A stretch of DNA of 64,000 bases from Collinsella sp944321445 (GTDB lineage: Bacteria > Actinomycetota > Coriobacteriia > Coriobacteriales > Coriobacteriaceae), in the NCBI RefSeq assembly GCF_030371825.1, contig NZ_JAUDDM010000004.1; one strand, written 5' to 3'. Made by a program: the position numbers and the translations under genes. A model generated the notes under the pieces. It was not told the origin of the DNA, made no database searches, and saw only the letters and a program-made list of their open reading frames with translations. This document shows positions 14,985-23,300 of the stretch, in pieces; position 1 is the stretch's first letter, and every line of letters begins with the position of its first letter.

Positions 14985-16181
14985 CTACTTCATGGTGATG
15001 AGCTCGTAGTGGCTTGTACCCAAGCCGATCTTCCCGGCGTGCTCGATCATCGAGCGCCAGTTGGTATCGGGGTGCGTCATGTTGAAGTGGTCGTGCTCGC
15101 AGCGCTCGGGCACGCCGCCCTCAGCCTCGAGCTTGGCCTTCATGTCGGTGAGCTCGGTGTTGGGGAACGCCGGCGCCGCAAGCGCCATGTCGATGGCGGC
15201 CTGGTCGATGGCAACCGGGTCGAAGCTTGCGAACATGCCCAGGTCGGGCACGATGGGCGTGTCGTTCTCGGCGTGGCAGTCGCAGTTGGGCGAGATGTCG
15301 ATGGCCAGCGAGATGTGGAAGTTCGGGCGATCTTGCACCACGGCCTGCGTGTACTCGGCGATCTTGTAGTTGAGGACGTCGACCGCGGCGTCGTAATCGG
15401 GCTCGATGGCGTCCTGGTTGCACGCGCCGATGCAGCGGCCGCAGCCCACGCAGCGGTCGTGGTCGATGTGCGCCACCGGCACGGTCACGGTCTTGCCGCT
15501 CTTGAGCTCGCGCTCGCGGGTCTCGTCAAAGCTGATGGCACCGTGCGCGCAGATGCGCTCGCACGCGTGGCAGCCGATGCACTCCTCGGTGTGCACGGAG
15601 GGCTTGCCCGCGGCGTGCTGCTCCATCTTGCCGGCGCGGCTGCCGCCGCCCATGCCGAGGTTCTTCATAGCGCCGCCGAATCCGGCCTGCTCATGGCCCT
15701 TGAAGTGCGTGAGCGAGATGACGATGTCGGCGTCCATGAGGGCGTGGCCGATTTTGGCCTCCTTCACGTACTCGCCGTTTTTCACCGGCACAAGGGTCTC
15801 ATCGGTGCCCTTGAGGCCGTCGGCGATGATCACGTGGCAGCCGGTGGCGTACGGTGTGAAGCCGTTTTGGTAGGCGCAGTCGATGTGCTCGAGCGCGTTT
15901 TTGCGGCTGCCCACGTACAGCGTGTTGCAGTCGGTGAGGAACGGCTTGCCGCCGAGCTCCTTCACCACGTCGGCGACGGCGCGCGCGTAGTTGGGGCGCA
16001 GGAAGCTGAGATTGCCCAGCTCGCCAAAGTGGATCTTGATGGCAACGAACTTGTTCTCGAAGTCGATCTGGTCGATGCCCGCGGTGCGGATGAGCCGCTT
16101 GAGCTTATCGACCTGGCTCTCATGGCCGTGGCTGCGCAGGTCGCAGAAATACACCTTGGAAGGGACGACGGTGTCGGACAT
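14985..16181 (-). CDS. DUF362 / 4Fe-4S ferredoxin-domain protein
   Basis: A 398-residue protein. Residues ~1-180 and ~250-390 carry the DUF362 fold (KVYFCDLRSHGHESQVDKL). Residues ~190-245 hold two ferredoxin clusters, CIGCHACERICAHGAI and CVGCGRCIGACNQDAI, for two [4Fe-4S] centres. Such proteins are common in anaerobes and are thought to pass electrons, but the partner is unknown. ATG 16181 is preferred because AAAGG sits 6 bp upstream; the ATG two codons earlier abuts the ribosome site. Confidence 0.88.
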   Translation of the reverse strand: MSDTVVPSKVYFCDLRSHGHESQVDKLKRLIRTAGIDQIDFENKFVAIKIHFGELGNLSFLRPNYARAVADVVKELGGKPFLTDCNTLYVGSRKNALEHIDCAYQNGFTPYATGCHVIIADGLKGTDETLVPVKNGEYVKEAKIGHALMDADIVISLTHFKGHEQAGFGGAMKNLGMGGGSRAGKMEQHAAGKPSVHTEECIGCHACERICAHGAISFDETRERELKSGKTVTVPVAHIDHDRCVGCGRCIGACNQDAIEPDYDAAVDVLNYKIAEYTQAVVQDRPNFHISLAIDISPNCDCHAENDTPIVPDLGMFASFDPVAIDQAAIDMALAAPAFPNTELTDMKAKLEAEGGVPERCEHDHFNMTHPDTNWRSMIEHAGKIGLGTSHYELITMK

Positions 16182-16200
16182 ATCCATCCTTTCAACAGCT

Positions 16201-16267
16201 CTTGCGCACACGCAAGACGATCTTCGCTTGGCATAAATTGTAGGACCTGGAGCCCGCTCCAAGTCAA
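16201..16267 (-). promoter_or_regulatory. candidate promoter and leader hairpin of the DUF362 gene
   Basis: On the minus strand TTGACT (16262-16267) and TACAAT (16237-16242) are 19 bp apart. The leader holds a 6-bp hairpin CTTGCG-CACA-CGCAAG (16201-16216, read on plus) just upstream of the ribosome site. Confidence 0.4.
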
Positions 16268-16282
16268 CAATCCTCCCACAGA

Positions 16283-16328
16283 TGCAAGTTTGGGGACAGG
16301 CACCGAACTTGCGGTCCCCGAACTTGCA
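16283..16328. repeat. short hairpin repeat, family 6 variant
   Basis: The arm GCAAGTT (16284-16290) pairs with AACTTGC at 16306-16312 and, as an alternative, at 16321-16327. The enclosed core is TGGGGACAGGCACCG, sharing GGGGACAGGCAC with family 1. Confidence 0.6.
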
Positions 16329-16334
16329 GGTGCG

Positions 16335-18677
16335 TTACAGCGCGCGGCAGGCGCCCACGGCGATGGCCGCCATCTCGGCACGCGAGATCTGGCGCGTGGC
16401 CTCAAGCGTGCGCGAGCCGTCGTCGTGCTCCACGCCGTTGATGACGCCCGCCTCGACCGCCCAGGCCATCGTCTGGCGCGCCCACGGGCTCACGCCGTCC
16501 GCATCCGGGAAGGCATCGAGCACCGCCGGGTCCGCCGCGCTCACATCGGCACCCACGGCGCGCGCCGCCATCGAGGCGAACTGCTCGCGCGTGAGCGCAT
16601 CTCCCACGCCAAAGAGGTCCGTGCCCTCGTAGCCCGTCATGATACCAGCGCCATACGCCCAGTTCACGTACGGCGCGTACCAGGCGTCCTGCATGACGTC
16701 TGCCAGCGGGGCGTCCTCGGCGCCCGTGCTGCCGTCGCCGACCCAGTTCCCCATGACCGCACCCTGCTCGCGCAAGGCCAGGTCATACGGCCCAAACGCA
16801 TCGCTTCCCTCATATCCGTTCATGAGGCCGAGCGACATTGCGTCAAACACGCTCTGGAAGAACCAATCGCCTTCATGCACGTCCGCAAAATAGCTGCTCA
16901 GCGGGTCACCATAGGCGCGCACGGGGAAATTGTCGTAATCGGTCCACTCCATGAAATCGTAGGACACGCGCCACGCGTCAAGCTGGTCGGCCCAGTCGTG
17001 CCAGCTGCCGTTTTCGCACACGTAGCTCTCGCCCGGGTTCACGACGCCCTTCTGGTAGTACTGCCTGCCGTTTCTTGGCTGGTTGGCATCCTGCCCCACA
17101 ACGATGTCGTACGTGCCGCTCGGGGTCAGCAGGCTGGCCGACACGGCGTAGCGCTGCCCGGCGCGCAGCACCACCGGATGCTCGAGCTCCTCGCGGTGGT
17201 AGCCGCCAAACTCATAGGTGGCAACAACCGTGGAGACAGGCTGCTGGCCCTCGGGGCTCTCGGCATCATCGTCAAGCAGGTAGACCTCGTAGGTCACCGT
17301 GGTGCCCGGCGTGCTCGTCATCACCGACACCTCGTGCAGCACCATATCCTCCGGCGCGGTAAAGACGTTCGCCATGCTCGCCTGCCCGTGCGCCACCGGG
17401 ACCATGGACGTCTCTTCCGCGTGGTACAGCATGTAATCGTACATCGCGGTGATGTCGCACGCGTGCGCATCCGAATCGACCGCAAAATCGAAGGACACGG
17501 GCGTGGAAATGCTCTGGTCGTAATACGAAACATACATATAGCCGGTGCCGTCGATGCCCCAGTCGCCATGGTTGGGGAACTCCTGGTCGGAGACGCCGCG
17601 GGAATCCTTGACGATCCACGCGCCGTCCGCGGGCGGCTGGTGCCCCTCGACGAAGTTGTCGCGGGAATAGGTGTCGTCCCAGCCGACGATTTCCACGGCG
17701 TGGTCGGCGCTCTGGTACGTGTACGTGTAGTGCGCCCACGTCTCCTTGTTCAGATACTGCTCGTCGCTAAAACCCGTGTCGAAGGTGTCTTGCCGCATGC
17801 CGATCGCGACCGCGCACCCCGCCGCGAGCTCGAACTTGATCGCCGCCGTGCCCGCCGGGTCGTAGCCTTCGTACACGGCAACCGGGCCGTCCTCCCCTTC
17901 CTCATAGCCGACCTTTGCGGGCGAAGGAAGAATGTTGCCGTTTTCCAGCGTGTAGAGGGACTCGAAGCGCAGCGACTCGTCCACCGACCAGTCGTCGAAC
18001 AGCGAGTAGAGGGGACCGGATTCCGACTCCTCGATCGTGGGCTCGCCCGTCTCGGGGTTCACGCCGTGGTAGGGAACGTCGGATTCGAGCACCGGGCCCA
18101 TACCCGACGAGAACGTCGAAATCACCATGTCGGTGTACGCGCCCTCCCTCAGGCGGAAGCTGTCCGTCAGCACGCCCGCGTCGAAGTAGACGCCCTCGCC
18201 CGCCTGGCTCGGGCACGCCGCGAAGTCTTCGGGCAGCGCGGTCTTGGTGAACCACGCGAGGTGGAGCTCCGACAGGTCGAGCGGATACTGTTCATAGGTG
18301 GTGTTGAGCTCCGAGAGAATGGAGGTCTCCGCCGCAGCAGTGGTGCCGAATGCCCAGCATGTGCCCCAAATGCCCTGATTTTTCACCGGCGTGACGACGC
18401 CGCGGTCGCGCAGGTCGAACCGTGCGCCCAGCGAGTCGGCCGTCTGGAGGGCGATATCCGCGTCCTCGTAGGCGAAGGTCTCGTAAGACGTCGTCGGTGT
18501 TAGCGTCAACGACGATGTGCCCGCCGCAAACGCGGCTGTGGGTGCCATCCCGAACGCCAAGGCGGCGGCGACACCGCAGCGATGGGCAGATTTCGCAGTC
18601 CAGATTCCAGCTGGCGTTTCATAGCACGCCCCCTCTCGTCGTCCATGAAAGTTTGGTACCTGTCCCCAAACTTTCAT
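16335..18677 (-). CDS. secreted papain-like (C1) peptidase with three SLH repeats
   Basis: A 780-residue frame. After a long N region, residues ~34-51 (GVAAALAFGMAPTAAFA) look like a signal peptide core ending AFA|AG. The C1 domain covers ~85-370, with catalytic Cys at ~107 in NQGIWGTCWAFG and His in DHAVEIVGW. The family's Asn is Asp (WIVKDSRG in place of VKNSWG). A beta-rich lectin-like region follows, then three SLH repeats from ~590 (FADVHEGDWFFQSV, LADVMQDAWYAPYV, FPDADGVSPWARQTM) that bind cell-wall polymer. ATG 18677 lies inside a hairpin repeat but has AAGGTGG upstream. A second ATG at 18622 has a better ribosome site but is in another frame, so a frameshift or moved start is possible. 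Confidence 0.82.
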   Translation of the reverse strand: MKVWGQVPNFHGRREGACYETPAGIWTAKSAHRCGVAAALAFGMAPTAAFAAGTSSLTLTPTTSYETFAYEDADIALQTADSLGARFDLRDRGVVTPVKNQGIWGTCWAFGTTAAAETSILSELNTTYEQYPLDLSELHLAWFTKTALPEDFAACPSQAGEGVYFDAGVLTDSFRLREGAYTDMVISTFSSGMGPVLESDVPYHGVNPETGEPTIEESESGPLYSLFDDWSVDESLRFESLYTLENGNILPSPAKVGYEEGEDGPVAVYEGYDPAGTAAIKFELAAGCAVAIGMRQDTFDTGFSDEQYLNKETWAHYTYTYQSADHAVEIVGWDDTYSRDNFVEGHQPPADGAWIVKDSRGVSDQEFPNHGDWGIDGTGYMYVSYYDQSISTPVSFDFAVDSDAHACDITAMYDYMLYHAEETSMVPVAHGQASMANVFTAPEDMVLHEVSVMTSTPGTTVTYEVYLLDDDAESPEGQQPVSTVVATYEFGGYHREELEHPVVLRAGQRYAVSASLLTPSGTYDIVVGQDANQPRNGRQYYQKGVVNPGESYVCENGSWHDWADQLDAWRVSYDFMEWTDYDNFPVRAYGDPLSSYFADVHEGDWFFQSVFDAMSLGLMNGYEGSDAFGPYDLALREQGAVMGNWVGDGSTGAEDAPLADVMQDAWYAPYVNWAYGAGIMTGYEGTDLFGVGDALTREQFASMAARAVGADVSAADPAVLDAFPDADGVSPWARQTMAWAVEAGVINGVEHDDGSRTLEATRQISRAEMAAIAVGACRAL

Positions 18678-18678
18678 G
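18644..18678. repeat. short hairpin repeat, family 6 variant
   Basis: Perfect 13-bp arms CATGAAAGTTTGG / CCAAACTTTCATG surround TACCTGTCC (minus strand: GGACAGGTA). The element supplies the start codon of the long C1 peptidase frame. Confidence 0.75.
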
Positions 18679-18746
18679 TATCCACCTTATTCCATAGCGC
18701 TTGGCATGGGAGGTGGATTTGGCGACGAAACGTGACGTCTGGCGCC

Positions 18747-20273
18747 TTACAGCCTGCCTGCCTCAAAGTCCGCCAGCACGCGCTTGAGCTGCACGGTGTC
18801 GGGCTCGTAGGGCTCGCGCACGCCGCGGCGCAGCATGAATGCGTCGTCGCCCTTGCCGGTCACGATCACCACGGCCGGACGGGTCGTCTCGCGCACCGCC
18901 GTGCGAATCGCCTCGGCGCGGTCGAGCACGATCTGCCAGTTGTCATGGCCCTGCTCGGCCACGGCGCGCGCGATGGCATCGCAGATCTCCGCCGCGTCCT
19001 CCGGGCCGGGGTCGTCCTCGGTGATCACGATGCGGTCGGCAAACTGCCCGGCCGCCTCACCCATGGTCTCGCGGCGGTCGACGCCCTTGCCACCCGTGGC
19101 GCCGAAGACGACGGCCAGTTCGCGGTCGGGATAAGTCGTGCGCAAATCGGTCAAAAGCGTCTCGAGCGAAAGTCCGTTGTGCGCGTAGTCGACCACGCCC
19201 ACGATGCTTCCATCCTCGGTGAACAGCATTTCCATGCGCCCGGGAACGCGCGCGGCGGCAATGCCCGCCGCCATGGCCTCGGGCTCGATGCCCAGCGCGT
19301 CGGCGCACGCGATGGCGGCGAGCGCGTTGGACAGGTTGAACGTCACCGGCGTGGGCAGCGCGATGTCGAAGACCGCGTGCGGCGTGTGCACCGTCGCGGT
19401 GAGCCCGCGGTCGCCTGTGGCGACGTTTGTCGCATGCACGTCAGCCGTCGTGTCGGCAAGCGAATAGGTGAGCAGGTTTCCGCAGGCAGACGCCACGTCG
19501 AGCACGCTGCCCGCCACGTCCATGTCGCGGTTCACCACAGCCGTGCGGCAATGGCGGAACAGCATGAGCTTGCTGGAGAAATAGTCTTCGAGCGTGGGGT
19601 GCTCGATGGGCGAGATGTGGTCCTCGCCGAAGTTCGTGAACGCACCCACGGTGAACTCGACCCCGAGCGTGCGGTGGTACTTGAGCGCCTGGCTCGATGC
19701 CTCCATCACCAGGTGCTCGCAGCCCGCGGACACCGCGTGCGCGATGCGGCGCTGCAGCGTGAAGGGCTCGGGTGTGGTGAGCAGACTCTCGCCGCGATCG
19801 ACGCCGTCGTCGTACTCGACACCGGTCATGAACGCCGGTGCGGGCGCACCGGTGCGGCGCGCGTGCTCGGCCAGGATGCTACGCAGATAGTACACGCAGG
19901 TCGTCTTACCCTTGGTGCCCGTGAAGGCGCACACCTTGATCTTGCTCGAGGGATGGCCGTAGGCGGTGTCGGCAACGAGGCCCAGCGCGCGGCGGATGTC
20001 GCTCACCAGCAGGCAGGGCACGTCGACGTCGTAGTCCGTCTCGGACACATAGGCCACAGCGCCCGCCTCGATGGCGCCCACCAGGTATTCGCGCTTGAAC
20101 GCCGCGCCCTTGCACACGAACAGCGTGTGGGGGCACGCCTCGCGCGAATCGTCGGTCGCAAAGGAGATCTCGAGGTCGCCCGCGCCGTCGGGGATGGAAA
20201 GCAGGATGCCGTCGCGCCGCAGCACGTCCGTGTAATGCGACAGCTGATAGGTGTGTTGAAGGGTTGACGTCAT
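18747..20273 (-). CDS. murE: UDP-N-acetylmuramyl-tripeptide synthetase (MurE)
   Basis: A 508-residue Mur ligase from ATG 20273 (GGGGAGCGAG upstream); the frame continues into a palindromic repeat that is not part of the protein. It shows the P loop GTKGKTTCVYYL, substrate-binding motifs VMEASSQALKYHR and FTNFGEDH, and VVDYAHNGLS for the ligase fold. MurE adds the third residue to the UDP-MurNAc dipeptide in the cytoplasm. The DNPR motif that reads meso-diaminopimelate is replaced by TEDDPGPED, so a different third residue is likely. This agrees with diaminopimelate-free walls reported in Collinsella-type coriobacteria. Confidence 0.9.
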   Translation of the reverse strand: MTSTLQHTYQLSHYTDVLRRDGILLSIPDGAGDLEISFATDDSREACPHTLFVCKGAAFKREYLVGAIEAGAVAYVSETDYDVDVPCLLVSDIRRALGLVADTAYGHPSSKIKVCAFTGTKGKTTCVYYLRSILAEHARRTGAPAPAFMTGVEYDDGVDRGESLLTTPEPFTLQRRIAHAVSAGCEHLVMEASSQALKYHRTLGVEFTVGAFTNFGEDHISPIEHPTLEDYFSSKLMLFRHCRTAVVNRDMDVAGSVLDVASACGNLLTYSLADTTADVHATNVATGDRGLTATVHTPHAVFDIALPTPVTFNLSNALAAIACADALGIEPEAMAAGIAAARVPGRMEMLFTEDGSIVGVVDYAHNGLSLETLLTDLRTTYPDRELAVVFGATGGKGVDRRETMGEAAGQFADRIVITEDDPGPEDAAEICDAIARAVAEQGHDNWQIVLDRAEAIRTAVRETTRPAVVIVTGKGDDAFMLRRGVREPYEPDTVQLKRVLADFEAGRL

Positions 20274-20361
20274 GCTTCTCGCTCCCCGCGACGATAACGC
20301 GCATCGAATAGGTACCACGTTGAAGTGTAGTGCAAGTTCCGCCCCCGGCGCGGGAGTGAAA

Positions 20362-20427
20362 TGGGAAAATGGGGACAGGCACTTATTTCCCACCGGTGGG
20401 AAATAAGTGCCTGTCCCCATTTTCCCA
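20362..20427. repeat. palindromic repeat, family 1 (66 bp, perfect)
   Basis: The centre is CCACC|GGTGG and the outer arm starts TGGGAAAATGGGGACAGGC. It lies 51 bp past the hydrogenase ferredoxin stop codon and is directly joined to a family 2 palindrome. Confidence 0.95.
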
Positions 20428-20428
20428 A

Positions 20429-20463
20429 GCGACGCACTTCTCCTCCGGGGAGAAGTGCGTCGC
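20429..20463. repeat. palindromic repeat, family 2
   Basis: 15-bp arms GCGACGCACTTCTCC / GGAGAAGTGCGTCGC with a 5-nt centre TCCGG. It lies 15 bp past the stop of the ferredoxin subunit on the minus strand. Confidence 0.9.
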
Positions 20464-20477
20464 CGTGCGGCTCGGCC

Positions 20478-20978
20478 CTACTCCGCGGCCTCGGCAGCCT
20501 TGGCCGCTTTCTTCGCCGCGGCGGCCTTGCGAGCGGCCTCGACGCGGGCCTGCTGCTCGGGCGTGAGCTCGCGCTTGGGCTTTGCAGCGGCACCCGCGGC
20601 GCCGGCAGCAGCCTTCGCAGGCTTGGCCGGCATGTCCTTGTGCATGGTGATGGTGGTGAGCTCCGTCGTGGGCTCCGTGCAGTGCACGTCCATCGACAGG
20701 CAGTTCTTGGGGCACTCATGCGTGCAGGACGCGCACTGGATGCAGCGGTACGGGTCAACCGTCCAGTCGCCCGCCTTGCGGTCGACCGTGATGGCGCCCA
20801 CCGGGCACACGCGCTGGCACATGCCGCACAGGATGCAGACGTCGATGTCGTTCACCAGGTGCCCGCGCATCTGCGGGAACAGGTTCTCGATGTCGCGCTT
20901 CTCATACGGGTAGCGCACCGTCGCCGGCTTCTTGAACAGCGAGCTCAGCGTCAGCTTGGCAAGATTGAAAGATCCCAT
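20478..20978 (-). CDS. group 4 [NiFe] hydrogenase ferredoxin subunit (EchF/NuoI-like)
   Basis: A 166-residue protein. Residues ~50-105 hold CILCGMCQRVCPVGAI and CIQCASCTHECPKN, ligands for two [4Fe-4S] clusters that connect cytosolic ferredoxin to the hydrogenase. Residues ~115-166 are an Ala/Lys/Glu-rich tail (RVEAARKAAAAKKAAKAAEA), unusual for the family and similar in style to the tail of the NuoC-like subunit. It is the last gene of the hydrogenase operon, 7 bp after the large subunit. Confidence 0.9.
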   Translation of the reverse strand: MGSFNLAKLTLSSLFKKPATVRYPYEKRDIENLFPQMRGHLVNDIDVCILCGMCQRVCPVGAITVDRKAGDWTVDPYRCIQCASCTHECPKNCLSMDVHCTEPTTELTTITMHKDMPAKPAKAAAGAAGAAAKPKRELTPEQQARVEAARKAAAAKKAAKAAEAAE

Positions 20979-20985
20979 GCAGCTC

Positions 20986-22080
20986 CTACCTTTCTGTGCA
21001 GCTGATGCACGGGTCGATCGTCAGGATGATCATGGGCACGTCGGCCAGATCGACGCCCTGCAGCGCGCGCACCATGCCCGCCAGGTTCTGCGAGGTCGGC
21101 GTGCGCAGGCGGAAGCGGTCGAGGTACTTGGTGCCGTTGCCGCGCACGTAGTAGAACGCCTCGCCGCGGGGCTGCTCGATGAGCACGTGGGCACGGCTGT
21201 TCTCGGGCGGAAGCACCTTGGGGCCGGGCTTGCCGCCGATGCCGTCGTGCGGGATCTTGGCGACGAGCTCCTTGATGATGTCGATGGCCTGGTAGACCTC
21301 CTCGCAGCGCACCTTGCAGCGGGCGTAGCAGTCGCCCTCGGTGGCGATGATGGGCTGGAAGTGCTCCAGGTCGCCGTAGGCGCCAAAGCCGGTCGAGCGC
21401 ATGTCGTGCTCGATGCCGGAGCCCTTGGCAAACGGGCCGACCATCGAAAGCTCGAGCGCGTCCTCAAACGAGATGTAGCCCACGCCGCACAGGCGGTTCT
21501 TCACGGAGCTGTCGTTCAGCATGGTGTCGACGATGATCTTGTAGTCGTGCTTGATGCTATCCAGCTGCGTGCACACGTCGCGCAGCACGCTGTCCTCGAT
21601 GTCGTGCGCCATGCCGCCCACGATGCAGATGGAAAGAATGATGCGGCCGCCGCAGGTCTTCTGGAAGATGTCCAGGATGGTCTCGCGCAGACGCCAGCAG
21701 TGGTTGAACAGGCTCTCGAAGCCGAAGCCGTCGGCGAGCAGGCCCAGCCACAGCAGGTGCGAGTGGATGCGCGACAGCTCCTCGAGGATGGCGCGCAGGT
21801 AGTCCACGCGGCGCGGGACCTCGATGCCCAGCAGCTTCTCGGTGGCGGCGGCGTAGCCGTAGCCGTGACCGAAGCTGCAGATGCCGCACACGCGCTCGGC
21901 GACGTAGATGAACTGGTTGTAGTCGCGCTTCTGCACCAGACGCTCCAGGCCGCGGTGCACGAAGCCGATCTGCGGAATGGCCTCGACGACGTGCTCATCC
22001 TCGACCACGAGGTCCAGGTGAACCGGCTCGGGCAGCACGGGGTGCTGCGGGCCGAACGGAATAACGGAACGGGTCGCCAT
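20986..22080 (-). CDS. group 4 [NiFe] hydrogenase large subunit (EchE/NuoD-like)
   Basis: A 364-residue subunit homologous to NuoD, but with both cysteine pairs that hold the Ni-Fe site: RVCGICSFGH near residue 65 and DPCISCTER at the extreme C terminus. This separates a true hydrogenase from complex I, where these cysteines are lost. The chain ends right after the second pair, so no C-terminal peptide would need removal during maturation. It also has GFVHRGLE and GIEHDMRSTGFG, conserved in the NuoD/HycE family. It catalyses reversible H2/H+ chemistry coupled to ion movement. Confidence 0.93.
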   Translation of the reverse strand: MATRSVIPFGPQHPVLPEPVHLDLVVEDEHVVEAIPQIGFVHRGLERLVQKRDYNQFIYVAERVCGICSFGHGYGYAAATEKLLGIEVPRRVDYLRAILEELSRIHSHLLWLGLLADGFGFESLFNHCWRLRETILDIFQKTCGGRIILSICIVGGMAHDIEDSVLRDVCTQLDSIKHDYKIIVDTMLNDSSVKNRLCGVGYISFEDALELSMVGPFAKGSGIEHDMRSTGFGAYGDLEHFQPIIATEGDCYARCKVRCEEVYQAIDIIKELVAKIPHDGIGGKPGPKVLPPENSRAHVLIEQPRGEAFYYVRGNGTKYLDRFRLRTPTSQNLAGMVRALQGVDLADVPMIILTIDPCISCTER

Positions 22081-22082
22081 GC

Positions 22083-22775
22083 CTACTCACCATCCTTTGC
22101 GGTCGCAGCCTCGCCCGCGGCAGCCGCCGCGGCGTCCTTCTTGGCCTTCGCGGCCAGCGCGGCGCGCACCTTGGCGGCCTTCTCGGGATCCATGTTGGCG
22201 AGCTTCTCCTCCATCTTGGCGGCGCGCTCCTCCGCCGTGGGCTTCGCGGCCGCAGGCGCCATGGCGTCCACGGCGGCCACGGCAGCGGCGTCGGCGGTGG
22301 CGCGGTCCTCGGTGAGCGCGCGCTCGGCGCTCTTGGCCTCGGCGGCCTCGCGGGCGGCCTTGGCCTCCTTGGCGGCCTTGGCGGCGCGCTGCTTGGCCAT
22401 CTTCTCGCGCTCGGCCTTCATCTCGGGCGAGATCACGGTCATGGGCGAGCTCTCGGCCAGGCTGAAGAAGTGCCCGCCGAAGTCGAGCTTCATGTTCACG
22501 AAGTTCACGTCGAACAGGTCGTGAGCCTCGTTCTCGTAGGAAAAGGCAGCGAAGTACAGGCCCTGGATGGACGGCACCTCCGCGCCTTCCGGCACGCTCA
22601 CGCACAGGTTGAGCGCGTTGTCGACCGTCTCGTCGTAGAACGTGTACACCAAATCGATCCCGCCCTCGGGGAACTCGGCGCACAGCTGCACGAACCGCAT
22701 GCCCTGATGCTTCAAGCTCTGGACGCGCGTCAGCAGCTCGCCCAGGGGCACATCAACGAACTCGGTTGTATACAT
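22083..22775 (-). CDS. group 4 hydrogenase NuoC-like subunit (EchD-like)
   Basis: A 230-residue protein. Residues ~1-125 match the NuoC/EchD fold (RFVQLCAEFPEGGIDLVYTF, then FSYENEAHDLFDVNF). From ~130 to the end there is a highly charged Ala/Lys/Glu helix (EKMAKQRAAKAAKEAKAARE) that is not part of typical NuoC. The subunit helps join the large subunit to the membrane arm. The start is immediately next to the stop of the small subunit gene, indicating tight coupling. Confidence 0.87.
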   Translation of the reverse strand: MYTTEFVDVPLGELLTRVQSLKHQGMRFVQLCAEFPEGGIDLVYTFYDETVDNALNLCVSVPEGAEVPSIQGLYFAAFSYENEAHDLFDVNFVNMKLDFGGHFFSLAESSPMTVISPEMKAEREKMAKQRAAKAAKEAKAAREAAEAKSAERALTEDRATADAAAVAAVDAMAPAAAKPTAEERAAKMEEKLANMDPEKAAKVRAALAAKAKKDAAAAAAGEAATAKDGE

Positions 22776-23288
22776 CTACTCCTCCTTCGTCTTCATGGCC
22801 TTGAGGCGGGCGTTCACGGCCTCGTCGTCCAGCAGGTCGTCGGGATCCTGCAGGGTCTCGCCCGCGGCCAAGCGAGCGGCCTTCTCGTCCAGAATCTCGA
22901 CGCCCTTCAGCACGGCCTCGATGATGGTCTCGGGGCGCACGGCGCAGCCGGGCGCGTAGACGTCGACCGGAATGGCCTTGTCCACGCCGCCGATGACGTT
23001 GTACGCGTCGCGGAACACGCCGCCGGTGCAGGCGCAGATGCCGCAGGCCACAACGACCTTGGGCTCGAGCATCTGGCTGTAGATGTGGCGCACCACGCGG
23101 ATGTTCTGCGCGTTGATGGAGCCGGTCACCAGGAAGATGTCGGCGTGCTTGGGGTTGCCGGTGTTGATGATGCCGAAGCGCTCGATGTCGTAGAGCGGCA
23201 TGAGGGAGTCGAGCACCTCGATGTCGCAGCCGTTGCAGCTCGAGCCGTCATAGTGGATGAGCCACGGCGATTTTGAGTTGTATGCCAT
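22776..23288 (-). CDS. group 4 hydrogenase small subunit (EchC/NuoB-like)
   Basis: A 170-residue subunit with the four cysteines of the proximal [4Fe-4S] cluster: DGSSCNGCDIEVL near residue 17, CGICACTGGVF near 84 and YAPGCAVRPE near 113. It carries electrons between the Ni-Fe site and the ferredoxin subunit. Like other group 4 small subunits it is short and has no signal peptide, so the active site faces the cytoplasm. It lies 12 bp after the membrane subunit gene. Confidence 0.92.
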   Translation of the reverse strand: MAYNSKSPWLIHYDGSSCNGCDIEVLDSLMPLYDIERFGIINTGNPKHADIFLVTGSINAQNIRVVRHIYSQMLEPKVVVACGICACTGGVFRDAYNVIGGVDKAIPVDVYAPGCAVRPETIIEAVLKGVEILDEKAARLAAGETLQDPDDLLDDEAVNARLKAMKTKEE

Positions 23289-23300
23289 ATCCCTCGCTCC

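Noticed and set aside
14964..18503. Plus-strand frame of 1179 codons
   Set aside because: It is the shadow of DUF362 and the C1-SLH peptidase, crossing the gap between them; no domain is recognisable.
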